DNA from: Shewanella corallii
GTDB lineage: Bacteria > Pseudomonadota > Gammaproteobacteria > Enterobacterales > Shewanellaceae
Assembly: GCF_023349125.1 (NCBI RefSeq)
Contig: NZ_JAKIKT010000009.1
Coordinates: forward strand, 62,001 to 126,000
Length of the DNA stretch: 64,000 nt
Direction of reading: 5' to 3'
Shown: in pieces, positions 8,779 through 18,778 of the stretch
Layout of the letters: every line of letters begins with the position of its first letter
Numbering within the stretch: the stretch's first letter is position 1
Notes under the pieces: model-generated
Databases searched by the model: none
Told to the model about the DNA's origin: nothing
The model's input: the letters and a program-made list of their open reading frames with translations, nothing else
Program-made: the position numbers and the translations under genes

Positions 8779-9957
8779 TCATGCCTGAGATACAGCCCTT
8801 TGACGCCATTGCCAGCTGGCAATGACTATCAGCAGCATGCCAATAAAGGGCAAGGTACTGAGCAACAAGGTCTGCCAGCCAAAACTGTGCAGCAGCCAGC
8901 CCGCGCTTAAGGATGCTACCGCCTGAGCACTGAACACGAAGCTGTCGTTAAACGCCTGAACCCGAAATTTCTCAACAGGACGGTAGCAGTTGGGCAGCAA
9001 CGCTGTGGCTCCGACAAACAGGAAGTTCCAGCCAATACCCAGGAGCACCAGAGCACTCCAGTAATTCAGCAGGCCACTGCCAGACAGCGCCATAACCACA
9101 GTCGCCAGGTAAGCCACCAACCCGGCGAGCATCATAGGGACTATGCCCAGTCTGGCAATTAACCAGCCGGAAAACAGAGATGGCAGGTACATGGCGATGA
9201 TATGACTTTGTATCACCCATTTGGTATCAGCCAGTGAATGACTGCCATGGTGGTGCATATGCAAAGGTGTGGCCGTCATAATCAGGCTCATCAGGGCATA
9301 GCCAAGCATACCGCCCAGAATAGCCACCCATATCATGGGAGATGAGAGGATCTCAGGCAGAGGCCTGCCAGCCTCACGGGAAGAGGACTCATCCTGCAGA
9401 GATTCAGGCTCCCGGTAGAACAGCAAGACAACAAACGACGCCAGACAGATCAGGCTGAGCATCATAAATGCGCCGGCAAACCGGGTTGTCAGCAAAGACT
9501 CGCCAAACACTGCCAGTTCAGGCCCGATAATGGCAGCGGCCAAACCGCCCAATAATACCCGTGACGCCGCCTTGGCAGCTTGAGTAACAGGTACCGCCTC
9601 CATCGCGGCAAACCTGTACTGAAGGACAATGGAGGCGGCGCCCCCAAGCATGATTCCGGAGAAACAAAACAGCCAGAAATGAGAAGCCTGAATCGCCGCC
9701 ATGGCCAGTAAGCCTGAACCGGCCCCCCAGAGCGAACCTAAAAGAAACACCAGGCGACGACCATAACGACGCATTAGTCTGGATGCCGGGATCACAGTCA
9801 GTGCCACCCCCACCACGGTCAGCGCCAATGGCAGGGTTGCCAGTTCCGGAGTCGGACTGAGCTGCGCGCCAACAATGCCACCCAACAGCACCATTATCGG
9901 CGTTGCGCTCATAGCCAATGCCTGAGCCAGGGTCAGTAACCAAACCGTTTTGTTCAT
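8779..9957 (-). CDS. MFS transporter
   Basis: The 392-residue protein shows about twelve hydrophobic segments in two halves and a major-facilitator loop motif between segments 2 and 3 (SRLMRRYGRRLVFLLGS). A hydrophilic central loop near residue 195 (REPESLQDESSSREAGR) separates the halves. It is likely a proton-coupled inner-membrane exporter or importer; nothing indicates its substrate. The ribosome site is weak. The gene is divergent from the large M24 aminopeptidase across about 220 bases, so a shared control region is possible. Confidence 0.88.
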   Translation of the reverse strand: MNKTVWLLTLAQALAMSATPIMVLLGGIVGAQLSPTPELATLPLALTVVGVALTVIPASRLMRRYGRRLVFLLGSLWGAGSGLLAMAAIQASHFWLFCFSGIMLGGAASIVLQYRFAAMEAVPVTQAAKAASRVLLGGLAAAIIGPELAVFGESLLTTRFAGAFMMLSLICLASFVVLLFYREPESLQDESSSREAGRPLPEILSSPMIWVAILGGMLGYALMSLIMTATPLHMHHHGSHSLADTKWVIQSHIIAMYLPSLFSGWLIARLGIVPMMLAGLVAYLATVVMALSGSGLLNYWSALVLLGIGWNFLFVGATALLPNCYRPVEKFRVQAFNDSFVFSAQAVASLSAGWLLHSFGWQTLLLSTLPFIGMLLIVIASWQWRQRAVSQA

Positions 9958-10181
9958 TATGCCGCGTGACTCCGTGTCTCCCCGTAACGTGCAGGCATTG
10001 TTTCACGAATGTAAATAAAGGAAAACCAGACACCTGTAACAGAATATACTGTCCCTCGCAGCGAAATTCACTGGCCGGCAGGCCGACTTGCACCCGCTTC
10101 CTCCCCCCTGCCATAATCCCTGCACAATAAGATATCAACGTTCGCCAAATGCCTGACGAACGAATGAGTAAAGGAATCCGT

Positions 10182-11969
10182 ATGTCAGAAGTTATTGCCA
10201 CCCGTCTGAATGCTGTTCGCAACGAGATGGCCAAAGAGGAGCTGCAGGCGTTTATTATTCCGCGCGCCGATGAATATCTGGGCGAATATGTCCCCGCTCA
10301 CAATGAGCGTTTGCACTGGATAAGTAACTTCACCGGTAGCGCCGGGGCTGTGATAGTCATGGCAGACAAGGCGGCAATTTTTACCGACGGCCGCTATACG
10401 GTGCAGGTTCGTCAGCAGGTTGATGGCAAACTGTTTGATTATGAAAGCCTGACCGATACACCACAGGCTGACTATCTCGCCGGAACACTTCCTGCGGGCA
10501 GCAAAGTAGGCGTGGACGCAAGGCTGCACACTCTGGCCTGGTATGAGGCCACTCAAAAGCGCCTGGCCAAGGCTGATATTGAACTGGTGGCTGTGGCTCA
10601 AAACCCTATCGATCTGCACTGGCAAAATCGCCCACTCCCTGAGTGCGATGATGTACTGCTGATCAGTGACCAGCTCACGGGGGCTGCCAGCCTTGATAAG
10701 CGCAAGCAGATTGGTGAACTGATTGCCAAAGAGAGCGCAGATGTTGCCCTGATAGCTGCACTGGACTCTATTGCCTGGCTGCTCAATATCCGTGGTCGCG
10801 CTGTGCCACGCTTGCCTGTAGTGATGGGCACAGGCCTGCTTTGGGCCAATGGTGATATGCGTTTCTTTACCGACATCAGCAAGCTGCCATCAGAGATTCA
10901 AAGTCATGTGGGCACAGGCGTAAGTTTTGCTGAAGAGTCTGAATTGCCTGCCGCCCTTAAGGCACTGGAAGGACAAAGACTGCTGGCCGACGCCAACAGT
11001 GCCAACGCAGCGTCTCAGCTTATTGCCCGCGATGCTGGAGCCAGACTGGTAGAAGGGATGGACCCGGTTGCTTTGCCCAAAGCGGCCAAGAACCCGGTTG
11101 AGCTGGCCGGTATGCGTGCCTGTCATGTTCGCGATGGCGCTGCCGTCAGTCGTTTCCTGGCCTGGCTCGATAAGGAGGTCGCCGCGGGCAAACTGTATGA
11201 TGAAGCCCAATTGGCGGACAAGCTGGAGAGCTTCCGTCTGGTGGATAAGCAGTATGTTGAGCCAAGCTTCGATACCATCTCCGCCGCAGGCAGCAACGCC
11301 GCCATGTGCCACTACAACCATATGAATGGCACACCGGCGCAACTGACAATGAACAGCCTGTACCTGGTAGACTCCGGCGCACAGTATTTCGACGGCACCA
11401 CTGATGTGACCCGGACGATTGCCATTGGCGAAGTAACTGACGAACACAAAAAAATGGTGACTCTGGTGTTGAAGGGGCATATTGCGCTGGATACCGCCCG
11501 CTTCCCCAAAGGCACCACAGGACAACAGTTGGATGCGTTTGCCCGCATGCACCTTTGGCAACATGGCTTTGATTATGACCATGGCACAGGTCATGGTGTA
11601 GGTCACTTCCTGAGCGTGCACGAAGGTCCGCAACGTATCGGTAAAAACGCAAATGACGTGGCACTGCAGCCCGGTATGGTGCTGTCAAATGAGCCCGGAT
11701 ACTACAAAGCTGATGGATTCGGAATCCGCATCGAGAACCTGGTTGAAGTTCGCCGCTGTGATGCGCTGAAAGATGCGGAACGGGAGATGTTTGAGTTTAC
11801 GCCTATGACTCTGATCCCTATCGACCTGCGCCTGCTGGATAAGTCATTAATGACCCAGGCGGAAATCAGTTGGCTCAACAGCTACCACACCCGTGTATTC
11901 AGAGCTATCTCGCCACTGCTGAGCGGTGATGAGCTGGATTGGCTGACCAAAGCCACCCAGGCAATCTGA
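10182..11969 (+). CDS. Xaa-Pro aminopeptidase, three-domain M24B type
   Basis: The 595-residue product is the long, eukaryote-like form of aminopeptidase P, with two creatinase-like N-terminal domains (about 1-310) and a C-terminal catalytic domain. Ligands of the two-metal centre are visible: Asp in LVDSGAQY, Asp in TTDVTRT, His in GHGVGHFLSVHEGP, Glu in SNEPGYY and Glu in IRIEN. It removes N-terminal residues next to proline from peptides in the cytoplasm. ATG 10182 is preferred over the more upstream ATG 10149 because AAGGA lies six bases before it. It fits the peptide-using lifestyle implied by the other peptidases here. Confidence 0.92.
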   Translation: MSEVIATRLNAVRNEMAKEELQAFIIPRADEYLGEYVPAHNERLHWISNFTGSAGAVIVMADKAAIFTDGRYTVQVRQQVDGKLFDYESLTDTPQADYLAGTLPAGSKVGVDARLHTLAWYEATQKRLAKADIELVAVAQNPIDLHWQNRPLPECDDVLLISDQLTGAASLDKRKQIGELIAKESADVALIAALDSIAWLLNIRGRAVPRLPVVMGTGLLWANGDMRFFTDISKLPSEIQSHVGTGVSFAEESELPAALKALEGQRLLADANSANAASQLIARDAGARLVEGMDPVALPKAAKNPVELAGMRACHVRDGAAVSRFLAWLDKEVAAGKLYDEAQLADKLESFRLVDKQYVEPSFDTISAAGSNAAMCHYNHMNGTPAQLTMNSLYLVDSGAQYFDGTTDVTRTIAIGEVTDEHKKMVTLVLKGHIALDTARFPKGTTGQQLDAFARMHLWQHGFDYDHGTGHGVGHFLSVHEGPQRIGKNANDVALQPGMVLSNEPGYYKADGFGIRIENLVEVRRCDALKDAEREMFEFTPMTLIPIDLRLLDKSLMTQAEISWLNSYHTRVFRAISPLLSGDELDWLTKATQAI

Positions 11970-11984
11970 CTGTAAAGCTGAATA

Positions 11985-12014
11985 AAAAATGCCGCAGAGT
12001 TCTGCGGCATTTTT
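11985..12014. terminator. Bidirectional terminator between M24 and cupin genes
   Basis: Perfect stem AATGCCGCAGA/TCTGCGGCATT flanked by A and T runs, placed between two convergent genes. Confidence 0.92.
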
Positions 12015-12031
12015 ATATTATTGTAAAGCGC

Positions 12032-12436
12032 TTACGCCTGCGGCAACTTGCTCTCAATAAAGTCGAATTCACCACTGTGCACATAGACCAAACGGCATTC
12101 ACTGGCATATAACACGCTGTGGATACGCCCTTTACGGATATAGGCCGTTTCCCCCTGATGAAAGACTTCAACCGGGCCATCTTTCAGCAGTTTGCCGTCC
12201 TGTTCCAGATAGAACTGCACATGCATTTCGCCCTGACTCATCACAGTCATATCATCGCCCGGATGGCAGTGAGGAGGCTCAGTACTGCCCGCCTCCCAGC
12301 CTTCAAGCATCAGCTCAACGCCGCCGGGATCGGCAGGTAAAGTACCGCGCATGGTAAACCCTGTCGGAAAGTCCTCACCGGATTTCAGATGCTGCCAAAC
12401 CTCACTGGTTTGTATATCAAGGTTTTGTGGCTTCAT
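12032..12436 (-). CDS. Single-domain cupin protein
   Basis: A 134-residue protein with one cupin barrel. The first motif is partly visible as PPHCHPGDDMTVMSQGEMHV, with the His pair and a Gly, and the second motif region as IRKGRIHSVL with its His. These would bind a metal ion. Small stand-alone cupins include isomerases, dioxygenases and sensors, and the function here is open. ATG 12436 has AGGAGG just upstream, an excellent ribosome site. Monocistronic. Confidence 0.82.
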   Translation of the reverse strand: MKPQNLDIQTSEVWQHLKSGEDFPTGFTMRGTLPADPGGVELMLEGWEAGSTEPPHCHPGDDMTVMSQGEMHVQFYLEQDGKLLKDGPVEVFHQGETAYIRKGRIHSVLYASECRLVYVHSGEFDFIESKLPQA

Positions 12437-12511
12437 GGAGCCTCCTGATAAAGAAGATTTTCCTCATCATAAGCTCATCTTCCTTGCCGTAATCAAACGG
12501 TGACAGTGAAT

Positions 12512-13417
12512 TTATCTTAATGGCGCACCAGCTCGAGCCAGATAATCAGCAAACAGAGTATCCATTTGTTGCCAACTGTCAGCGCCCAGCCTTTGCATTA
12601 ACGCTCTGGAAGGATTAACACCGGCTGCAGCACTCTTGTATATCTGCCTTATCCCTTCATACCCCAGTTGATCCAGAATCAGCTCTCTTATCCAGGCGCT
12701 CTGGGTGTAATAGTCTCCCGGCAAATCTGATTCTTCCGGTTCGTCCATCACAATAACCATGGGTCCGCTGTCATCTTCTGAATCTCCCTGTCCAGCGGAA
12801 TTCTGCATTACTTCAAGCTGAGCCTTCATGGTGGCAAATACCGGGTGCTCCATGGTCAGGTAGTCAGCCATGGGAATCGGTGTAAAAGGCTGATCCAGTC
12901 GGCTAGCTTCTGGTTCACACATCACAGCCAGAGTTTCATCCAGCCAGTCTGCCACCGCCGGATGACCATAGCTCAATCCGATATCTGTCCGACTGCCCAG
13001 CCCCATAGCTTTCCAACCTTCAATAGCCATGATGTGGCATGCCTCATGTCTGACTATGGTTGCCGTTCTGTGCTCATCACCATTAAACATCTCTTCGGTA
13101 AGAGTTAAGTTTGCGGTCCCGGGTAACTCAGAGCTAAGGGCAATCAGCGCTTCATTATTCAGCACCTTAAGAGTATTAAAATCCGGCGGAGTCACCACCT
13201 GACGACTGAACTTGGCTCTCGCCTCAATCAATAGCTGCATAGTATTCTCCGGCGCAGCTACACCATCGCTCCACAGAACGATCCCCGGGGCCGAATCAAC
13301 CCGGGTTAGCACCGGCTTAGAGGTCCCGCTGGGACCAAGAGGGTGCGGAGGGCTAATATCTGAAGATGCACAGCCAGCTAATATCAAGGAAATGACTATT
13401 GTTGTTATGACTTTCAT
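12512..13417 (-). CDS. Lipoprotein with HExxH-type metallopeptidase motif
   Basis: The 301-residue protein has a lipoprotein signal (LAGC, Cys 16). The central part has RHEACHIMAIEG, an HExxH zinc motif, followed about 40 residues later by WLDETLAVMCEPE, whose Glu could be the third zinc ligand in a gluzincin arrangement. A following acidic stretch (QGDSEDDSGP) links to a C-terminal region that resembles the helical end of such peptidase domains. I do not recognise a named family. The start ATG 13417 has AAGGAG six bases upstream. It probably acts at the cell envelope. Single gene. Confidence 0.78.
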   Translation of the reverse strand: MKVITTIVISLILAGCASSDISPPHPLGPSGTSKPVLTRVDSAPGIVLWSDGVAAPENTMQLLIEARAKFSRQVVTPPDFNTLKVLNNEALIALSSELPGTANLTLTEEMFNGDEHRTATIVRHEACHIMAIEGWKAMGLGSRTDIGLSYGHPAVADWLDETLAVMCEPEASRLDQPFTPIPMADYLTMEHPVFATMKAQLEVMQNSAGQGDSEDDSGPMVIVMDEPEESDLPGDYYTQSAWIRELILDQLGYEGIRQIYKSAAAGVNPSRALMQRLGADSWQQMDTLFADYLARAGAPLR

Positions 13418-13567
13418 TGGTTGCTCCTTATTTAAAGAAGCTCAGTTACATCAAGCACTGTGCCAACAATTGTTAGCAATAAAAACAAACAGATAGCTAA
13501 TATCAGAGTTGATAAGTTTCCCAAATGGGAAAGGCTGTTTGACGATATAAGCAGAAACCTGAGACAC

Positions 13568-13591
13568 AAAAAAGCCACCCTCAGGTGGCAT
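13568..13591 (-). terminator. Terminator of the nucleoside hydrolase gene
   Basis: Stem GCCACC/GGTGGC with loop CTCA; on the minus strand it is followed by a run of six Ts, 18 bases after the stop codon. Confidence 0.8.
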
Positions 13592-13608
13592 TCTTTGATG
13601 ATAGTGAC

Positions 13609-14565
13609 TTACCAGGCCTCAAGGCTCTCTGCCAGCAGGTCAACGAATCGCTCCCGCTGCAGGTCAAATAACACATGGGTGTTGGCGGACTTGCCGGTCA
13701 GGTGATAACGATCCACAACCGTCATTCCAACTGTCATCTCGCTTTGGGTTTCAATGGCAACATAACAATCCTGACCAGTGAACAGCTCAGGCTTCAGCAG
13801 CCAGGCAATAGTGCAAGGGTCGTGCAGTGGTGCGCCATCAAAGCCCCATTTGGGATCTCTGTGATAAATCACAAAGAACTCCAGCAGATCGGCAACACAC
13901 TGGGCAACAGGGTTATCAATGGCGCGCATACGCGCTACGTCTTCATCCATAATCTGGGCTTTATGGGTGACATCCAGACCACACATGGTCAAAGGAATCC
14001 CTGAGCGGAATACAATATCTGCTGCTTCTGGGTCGACGAAAATATTGAACTCAGCTGCCGGGGTCCAATTACCGACACCAGCTGCGCCCCCCATCAAGAC
14101 GATGCGTTCAATACGAGGTTTCAGGTGAGGATAGGCCAGCAGAAAGGTGGCAATATTGGTTAAAGGGCCTGTAGGCACCAAAGTCACTGGGTGTTCGCTG
14201 GCCTGAATTTGCTGTGCCATCAGCTCCCATGCGGTGAGCTCGACGGCTGCAAAGGCGGGCTCTGGTAGCTCTGGGCCATCCAACCCACTCTCCCCGTGAA
14301 CATTGTCAGCAATAATCAGCTCGCGTTTAAGCGGCTTGGCAGCGCCCCCGGCCACCGGGATATCTTTGCGTCCCAACAGAGTAAGGATACTCAGGGCATT
14401 GCGCAGGGTTTTATCCGGCGTTTGGTTACCGGCACTGGTGGTCACAGCCAACACATCCAGTTGCGGATTTGCCAGAGCCATGATCATGGCGATTGCATCA
14501 TCATGGCCAGGATCACAATCAAGAATAATGGGACGAGGCGTAACAGTTGATGTCATATCAGTCAT
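13609..14565 (-). CDS. Inosine-uridine-preferring nucleoside hydrolase
   Basis: The 318-residue protein opens with the family signature DCDPGHDDA (residues 16-24), which binds calcium and the ribose. Other family blocks follow: VAGGAAKPL, VHGESGLDGPELP, LVPTGPLTNIA and EFNIFVDPEAA. This is the RihA/RihB type, which hydrolyses ribonucleosides to ribose and free base for salvage. Whether it prefers pyrimidines or purines cannot be told. AAGGAG lies eight bases before ATG 14565. The gene is divergent from the Lon-like protease gene and ends in its own terminator. Confidence 0.93.
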   Translation of the reverse strand: MTDMTSTVTPRPIILDCDPGHDDAIAMIMALANPQLDVLAVTTSAGNQTPDKTLRNALSILTLLGRKDIPVAGGAAKPLKRELIIADNVHGESGLDGPELPEPAFAAVELTAWELMAQQIQASEHPVTLVPTGPLTNIATFLLAYPHLKPRIERIVLMGGAAGVGNWTPAAEFNIFVDPEAADIVFRSGIPLTMCGLDVTHKAQIMDEDVARMRAIDNPVAQCVADLLEFFVIYHRDPKWGFDGAPLHDPCTIAWLLKPELFTGQDCYVAIETQSEMTVGMTVVDRYHLTGKSANTHVLFDLQRERFVDLLAESLEAW

Positions 14566-14786
14566 CGGGTTTTCTCCTTATTATCCGCTCAGCATAATCC
14601 CCTGCGCTTCACCTGTCTGTGATCCCTCCACGGAACGTACACACAGCAGGAGTTAAAGCCTTAACACTTTATCCTGATTTAGCATTTTTACTGGCGAAAA
14701 AATCACCTTATGAGCCCATAGTCTTTGCTATCTGTGATTTCGTATCTTATTGTCGTAAATAAGAATCCACCAAAAAAGGATCTGAT

Positions 14787-17189
14787 ATGGCGATAACGAC
14801 TCTCAGCAGCAAGCAAGTGTACCGCGCCACGCAGTTGCAAACTCCCCACTGTGATTGTCAGACCACTGACGACCTGGTGCCACTGGATGACATTATTGGC
14901 CAGCAAAGGGCCAGACAGGCGGTGGAGTTTGCCATGTCTATCAAGGACAAGGGCTACAACATTTACGCCATAGGCGAGAACGGCCTGGGCAAGCGCACTA
15001 TGATGCTGCGTTACCTCAATACTCACCCCGCCAACGACAAGCAACGCCAGGACTGGTGTTATGTCGCCAACTTCGATGACAGCCGCCAGCCCAAGGTACT
15101 TAGCCTGCCAGCCGGCAGTGCGTCCGGCTTTAAGAAGTCCATCGAAAACCTGATGAAAAAGCTGGCCAAAGCCCTGCCGATGGCCTTCGATAACGAGATG
15201 TACTACAGCCGGGCTGAAAAACGCAAAGCCCAGTTGGCCGGTCGTCAGGAAGAGGTGTTGGGTGAACTGGCGGAGGATGCCAAAAGCAAGCAGATCAGTC
15301 TTTCCATCAGCAGCAATGGAGACTACCAACTGGTCGCCCTTAATGGCGAAGAACCCCACAGTGAAGAGACATATGATGCCCTCTCCCCCGAAGAGCAGCT
15401 TCAGTTTGAGACCGACATCAAAGGGTTGGAAACCAAGCTCCGGCGCATCGTCCGGGATATGACCGAGTGGGAAGAGGAGTTTTCTGATCAGCAACAAGCC
15501 CATGATGAGCAGGTAGCCAAAGATGTGCTCAAACACTATATGCAGCCGCTGAAGCGCCAGTATAAATCTTTGCCCGAAGTGCAGGGTTATCTGAAAGAGA
15601 TGCAGACAGATATTCTCGATAATCTGGATATCTTTCTGGAGCAAACCGAAGAACAGTTGGCCTTCTCTTACGCTTCATTGGATAAAAAGCTGCCCCGTCG
15701 CTATCAGGTTAATGTACTGGTGAGTGGAGAAGATGACGGCTTCCCAATCGTGGTCGAGGAAAACCCCAACTACCACAGCCTGTTCGGTTATGTGGAAAAC
15801 GCGACCTACAAGGGCACAGTATTTACTGACTTTTCGTTAATCCGAGCCGGTAGCCTGCACAAGGCCAATGGTGGCGTATTGATGATGGATGCGCAGAAAG
15901 TCCTGGAGCGCCCCTATGTTTGGGATGGCCTTAAGCGCTCTCTTCGCTCCCGCCAACTGGATTTGAGCTCGCTGGAGCGGGAAGTCTCACTTTCAGGTGC
16001 TATCTCACTGTCACCGGAACCTGTGCCACTTGATGTCAAAATCGTGCTGTTTGGGGACAGACACACATACCAGTTGCTGCAGCAGTACGATCCCGACTTT
16101 GCAGAACTGTTTAAGGTCACCGCCGACTTCGAAAATGTGATGGCCCGAACTCAGGAGTCCGAAGCCCAATTCGCCCGCTTTATCGCCTCAATCGTGCAGG
16201 ACAACAAGATGCTGCCCTGTGAGCGGGATGCCATGGAGCGGATCATTGAGTTCAGTGCCCGTCAGGCGGATAACCAGAACAAGCTGTCACTCTATTCTGC
16301 TGATGTTGCCAACCTGCTGCGTGAGACCAACTACTATGCCGGTGGAGACAATGCAGAGAGCATAGCCAGACAGCACGTGGAGAAGGCGCTGGAAGCCCAG
16401 CAAACCCGGGTATCCAGGCTGCAGGACAATCTGTTGGAGTCCTTTACCAATGGCACTACATTGATTGATGTGGTGGGTGAGAAAGTGGGGCAAATCAACG
16501 CCCTGTCAGTACTTGCCACCACAGATCACCAGTTTGGCCTGCCCAATCGCATCACCGCCAGCACAGCTTACGGTGAGGGCGAGGTACTGGATATTGAGCA
16601 CAAGGTTCGCCTGGGTGGCCAAATCCACTCCAAGGGCGTATATATCCTGACCGCCTTCCTGGCTGCGCGACTGGGTAAGAGTGCCAAAATCCCACTGACC
16701 ATGTATCTCACCTTTGAGCAGTCCTATGGTGGTGTCGATGGCGACAGTGCCTCAATGGCCGAATGCTGCACCATTTTGTCGGCTATTTCCGGCGTGCCAT
16801 TGAAACAGGACATCGCCATTACAGGTTCAATGAACCAGTTTGGCGAGGCTCAGCCAATCGGCGGAGTGAATGAGAAGATTGAAGGCTTCTTTGATGTTTG
16901 CTCTATAAAGGGGCGGGATCCCGGCCAGGGCGTGATTATCCCCGAGTCCAACCGTCAGAACCTGATGCTGCGTAAAGACATAGTGGAAGCCATTGAGAAG
17001 GGAGAGTTCCATATCTGGACGGTTAATCATGTCACCGAAGCTGCCAGCATTCTTACCGGCACCCCGGTTGAGGGCGACACCTGTATGTCCAGCCGTGCCG
17101 AAAGACAGCTGACCGAATACCGCAAGCAGCAGGAAGCACTGACAGACAATCCAAGCGATAATGGTCATCAGGCGTTCAAAGCAAGCTAA
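14787..17189 (+). CDS. Lon-like AAA+ protease (S16 family)
   Basis: The 800-residue protein has a divergent AAA+ region with a Walker A near GENGLGKRT (residue about 70). A coiled, charged insertion covers about 150-300, and a second ATPase-type region follows (GGVLMMDAQKVL). The C-terminal Lon protease domain has the Ser-Lys dyad: Ser in GGVDGDSASMAE and Lys in GGVNEKIEG. This is the LonB/YcbZ-type family found beside classical Lon in gammaproteobacteria; it should be a cytoplasmic ATP-dependent protease. AAGGA lies six bases before ATG 14787. It is monocistronic, with a terminator after it. Confidence 0.92.
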   Translation: MAITTLSSKQVYRATQLQTPHCDCQTTDDLVPLDDIIGQQRARQAVEFAMSIKDKGYNIYAIGENGLGKRTMMLRYLNTHPANDKQRQDWCYVANFDDSRQPKVLSLPAGSASGFKKSIENLMKKLAKALPMAFDNEMYYSRAEKRKAQLAGRQEEVLGELAEDAKSKQISLSISSNGDYQLVALNGEEPHSEETYDALSPEEQLQFETDIKGLETKLRRIVRDMTEWEEEFSDQQQAHDEQVAKDVLKHYMQPLKRQYKSLPEVQGYLKEMQTDILDNLDIFLEQTEEQLAFSYASLDKKLPRRYQVNVLVSGEDDGFPIVVEENPNYHSLFGYVENATYKGTVFTDFSLIRAGSLHKANGGVLMMDAQKVLERPYVWDGLKRSLRSRQLDLSSLEREVSLSGAISLSPEPVPLDVKIVLFGDRHTYQLLQQYDPDFAELFKVTADFENVMARTQESEAQFARFIASIVQDNKMLPCERDAMERIIEFSARQADNQNKLSLYSADVANLLRETNYYAGGDNAESIARQHVEKALEAQQTRVSRLQDNLLESFTNGTTLIDVVGEKVGQINALSVLATTDHQFGLPNRITASTAYGEGEVLDIEHKVRLGGQIHSKGVYILTAFLAARLGKSAKIPLTMYLTFEQSYGGVDGDSASMAECCTILSAISGVPLKQDIAITGSMNQFGEAQPIGGVNEKIEGFFDVCSIKGRDPGQGVIIPESNRQNLMLRKDIVEAIEKGEFHIWTVNHVTEAASILTGTPVEGDTCMSSRAERQLTEYRKQQEALTDNPSDNGHQAFKAS

Positions 17190-17210
17190 TCTCTTGCGAA
17201 CCCAAACCTG

Positions 17211-17238
17211 AAAAATGCCTCCCGCCGGAGGCATTTTT
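17211..17238 (+). terminator. Terminator of the Lon-like protease gene
   Basis: Stem AAAAATGCCTCC/GGAGGCATTTTT with loop CGCC, 21 bases after the stop codon. Confidence 0.92.
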
Positions 17239-17365
17239 ATTTATTATACCCACACTACGTTCTTCTAATCATTTGAGCACACTCAGAATAACTACAAACA
17301 CACAGACTTGATGCAGTCAGGCCCCTTGGCTATAGTGGCGCCATCATTCACCAAGGTCCCATCTC

Positions 17366-18742
17366 GTGCCTCAGACATCAGCCAATACAGAAATGCCGGT
17401 CGCGCCTCAACCTGAGGTGGGCCAGGTAGTAGAACAACTTACCGGTGCCGAAGGAGAACAGCAGGCGGTCGTTTTTGACGAGATTCTGGAAGCTGCAGAG
17501 CCCGGCACCATAGCACTCTTGTTGGAAGCTCTGCCGCTGGATGAACGTCACGAACGTTGGTTGCAGGTCAGTGAAGATGAACAGTTGGCAGTGCTCGACG
17601 ATATGCGAGCTGAGCCAAGAATCGACATGCTCAAGCATATGTCGGATGTTCAGGTGGACAGCATTCTGTCGCAGTTGACTGCAGAGCAACTGATCGACTG
17701 GAGTGACTCGCTGCCCGATGAGCTCACAGACAGAGCCCTGGCTCTGATGCATGAGCGTCAACGGCAACAATACGCCCGATTTGACCTCTACTCGGAAAAC
17801 GAAATTGGTCGCTATGTAGACCATCAGGTACTGGTGCTGAGTCCTCATGCCAGTGTCAGTCAGGCTCAGAAGTTTATCCGCCGTATCGAACTGGATTGTA
17901 ACGATACCCTGTTTCTGACCGATGACGATGACGTGCTGGTAGGCTGCGTCAGCCATCAGGATATACGTCGCGCCGATCCATCACTGCAGCTAAAGGAGTT
18001 AATGGCTGACGACGCCAGAAGTATCCGGGCAGATACCTCTTTGTTCGATGCCTCGGAAGCCATGGAGCACAGCGAGCAACTTGAGCTGGCGGTTATCGAC
18101 GCGGATGACAGGCTGCTTGGACGGATCACTTTGCGCAGCGCCACCTGGCTGATGCGCGAGCATTACGAAGCTCAGTTGATGGCAACAGCAGGTCTGGATG
18201 AAACTCACGACCTGTTTGCCCCCATCATCAAAGGCGCATCCCAGCGAGCAGTTTGGCTAGGCATTAACCTGCTGACCGCCTTTTTGGCGTCGGCCACTAT
18301 TGGCCTGTTTGAAGATGTTCTGACGCAGGTGGTCGCTTTGGCCGTGTTGATGCCAATCGTCGCCTCCATGGGCGGCATAGCCGGCAGCCAATCGCTGACT
18401 CTGATGATTCGCGCCATGGCCACTGGCCAGATAAGCTCTGGGAATATGTGGGCACTGCTGAAAAACGAATTAGGGATAGGCAGTCTTAACGGCGTATTAT
18501 GGGCAGGTGTAATAGGCCTGGTGGCCGGATGGTGGTTTACCAGCCCGGAAATCGGCGTGGTTATCGCCTGCGCAATCCTGATCAATATGTTGGTCGCTGC
18601 TGCGTCAGGGGTACTTATTCCTGTGATACTGCAGAAGCTGGATCAGGACGCTGCGCTCTCCGGCTCGGTCATTCTTACCACAGTAACAGATGTGGTGGGC
18701 TTTCTGACCTTTCTGGGTCTGGCGACCTTGCTGTTCCTGTAG
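17366..18742 (+). CDS. mgtE: Magnesium transporter MgtE
   Basis: The 458-residue protein has all MgtE parts: the N-terminal helical superhelix domain (about 20-140), two CBS domains (about 145-270) that sense cytoplasmic magnesium, a plug helix, and five membrane segments (about 290-458). Pore signatures such as MPIVASMGGIAGSQSLTLMIRA, here read in two halves, and the acidic residues near SVILTTVTDVVGF are present. It is a homodimeric Mg2+ channel of the inner membrane. The start is GTG 17366, with AAGG about nine bases upstream; ATG 17393 is the alternative but has no ribosome site. I see no M-box riboswitch in the upstream gap. Confidence 0.94.
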   Translation: MPQTSANTEMPVAPQPEVGQVVEQLTGAEGEQQAVVFDEILEAAEPGTIALLLEALPLDERHERWLQVSEDEQLAVLDDMRAEPRIDMLKHMSDVQVDSILSQLTAEQLIDWSDSLPDELTDRALALMHERQRQQYARFDLYSENEIGRYVDHQVLVLSPHASVSQAQKFIRRIELDCNDTLFLTDDDDVLVGCVSHQDIRRADPSLQLKELMADDARSIRADTSLFDASEAMEHSEQLELAVIDADDRLLGRITLRSATWLMREHYEAQLMATAGLDETHDLFAPIIKGASQRAVWLGINLLTAFLASATIGLFEDVLTQVVALAVLMPIVASMGGIAGSQSLTLMIRAMATGQISSGNMWALLKNELGIGSLNGVLWAGVIGLVAGWWFTSPEIGVVIACAILINMLVAAASGVLIPVILQKLDQDAALSGSVILTTVTDVVGFLTFLGLATLLFL

Positions 18743-18751
18743 AAAGCGTAA

Positions 18752-18777
18752 AAAAACCCGGCAAGCGCCGGGTTTTT
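18752..18777. terminator. Bidirectional terminator between mgtE and the small Cys-rich gene
   Basis: Stem AAAAACCCGGC/GCCGGGTTTTT with loop AAGC, lying between two convergent genes. Confidence 0.92.
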
Positions 18778-18778
18778 C

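Noticed and set aside
17239..17365. Possible M-box (magnesium) riboswitch before mgtE
   Set aside because: The gap is only about 125 bases and no conserved M-box stems were seen.
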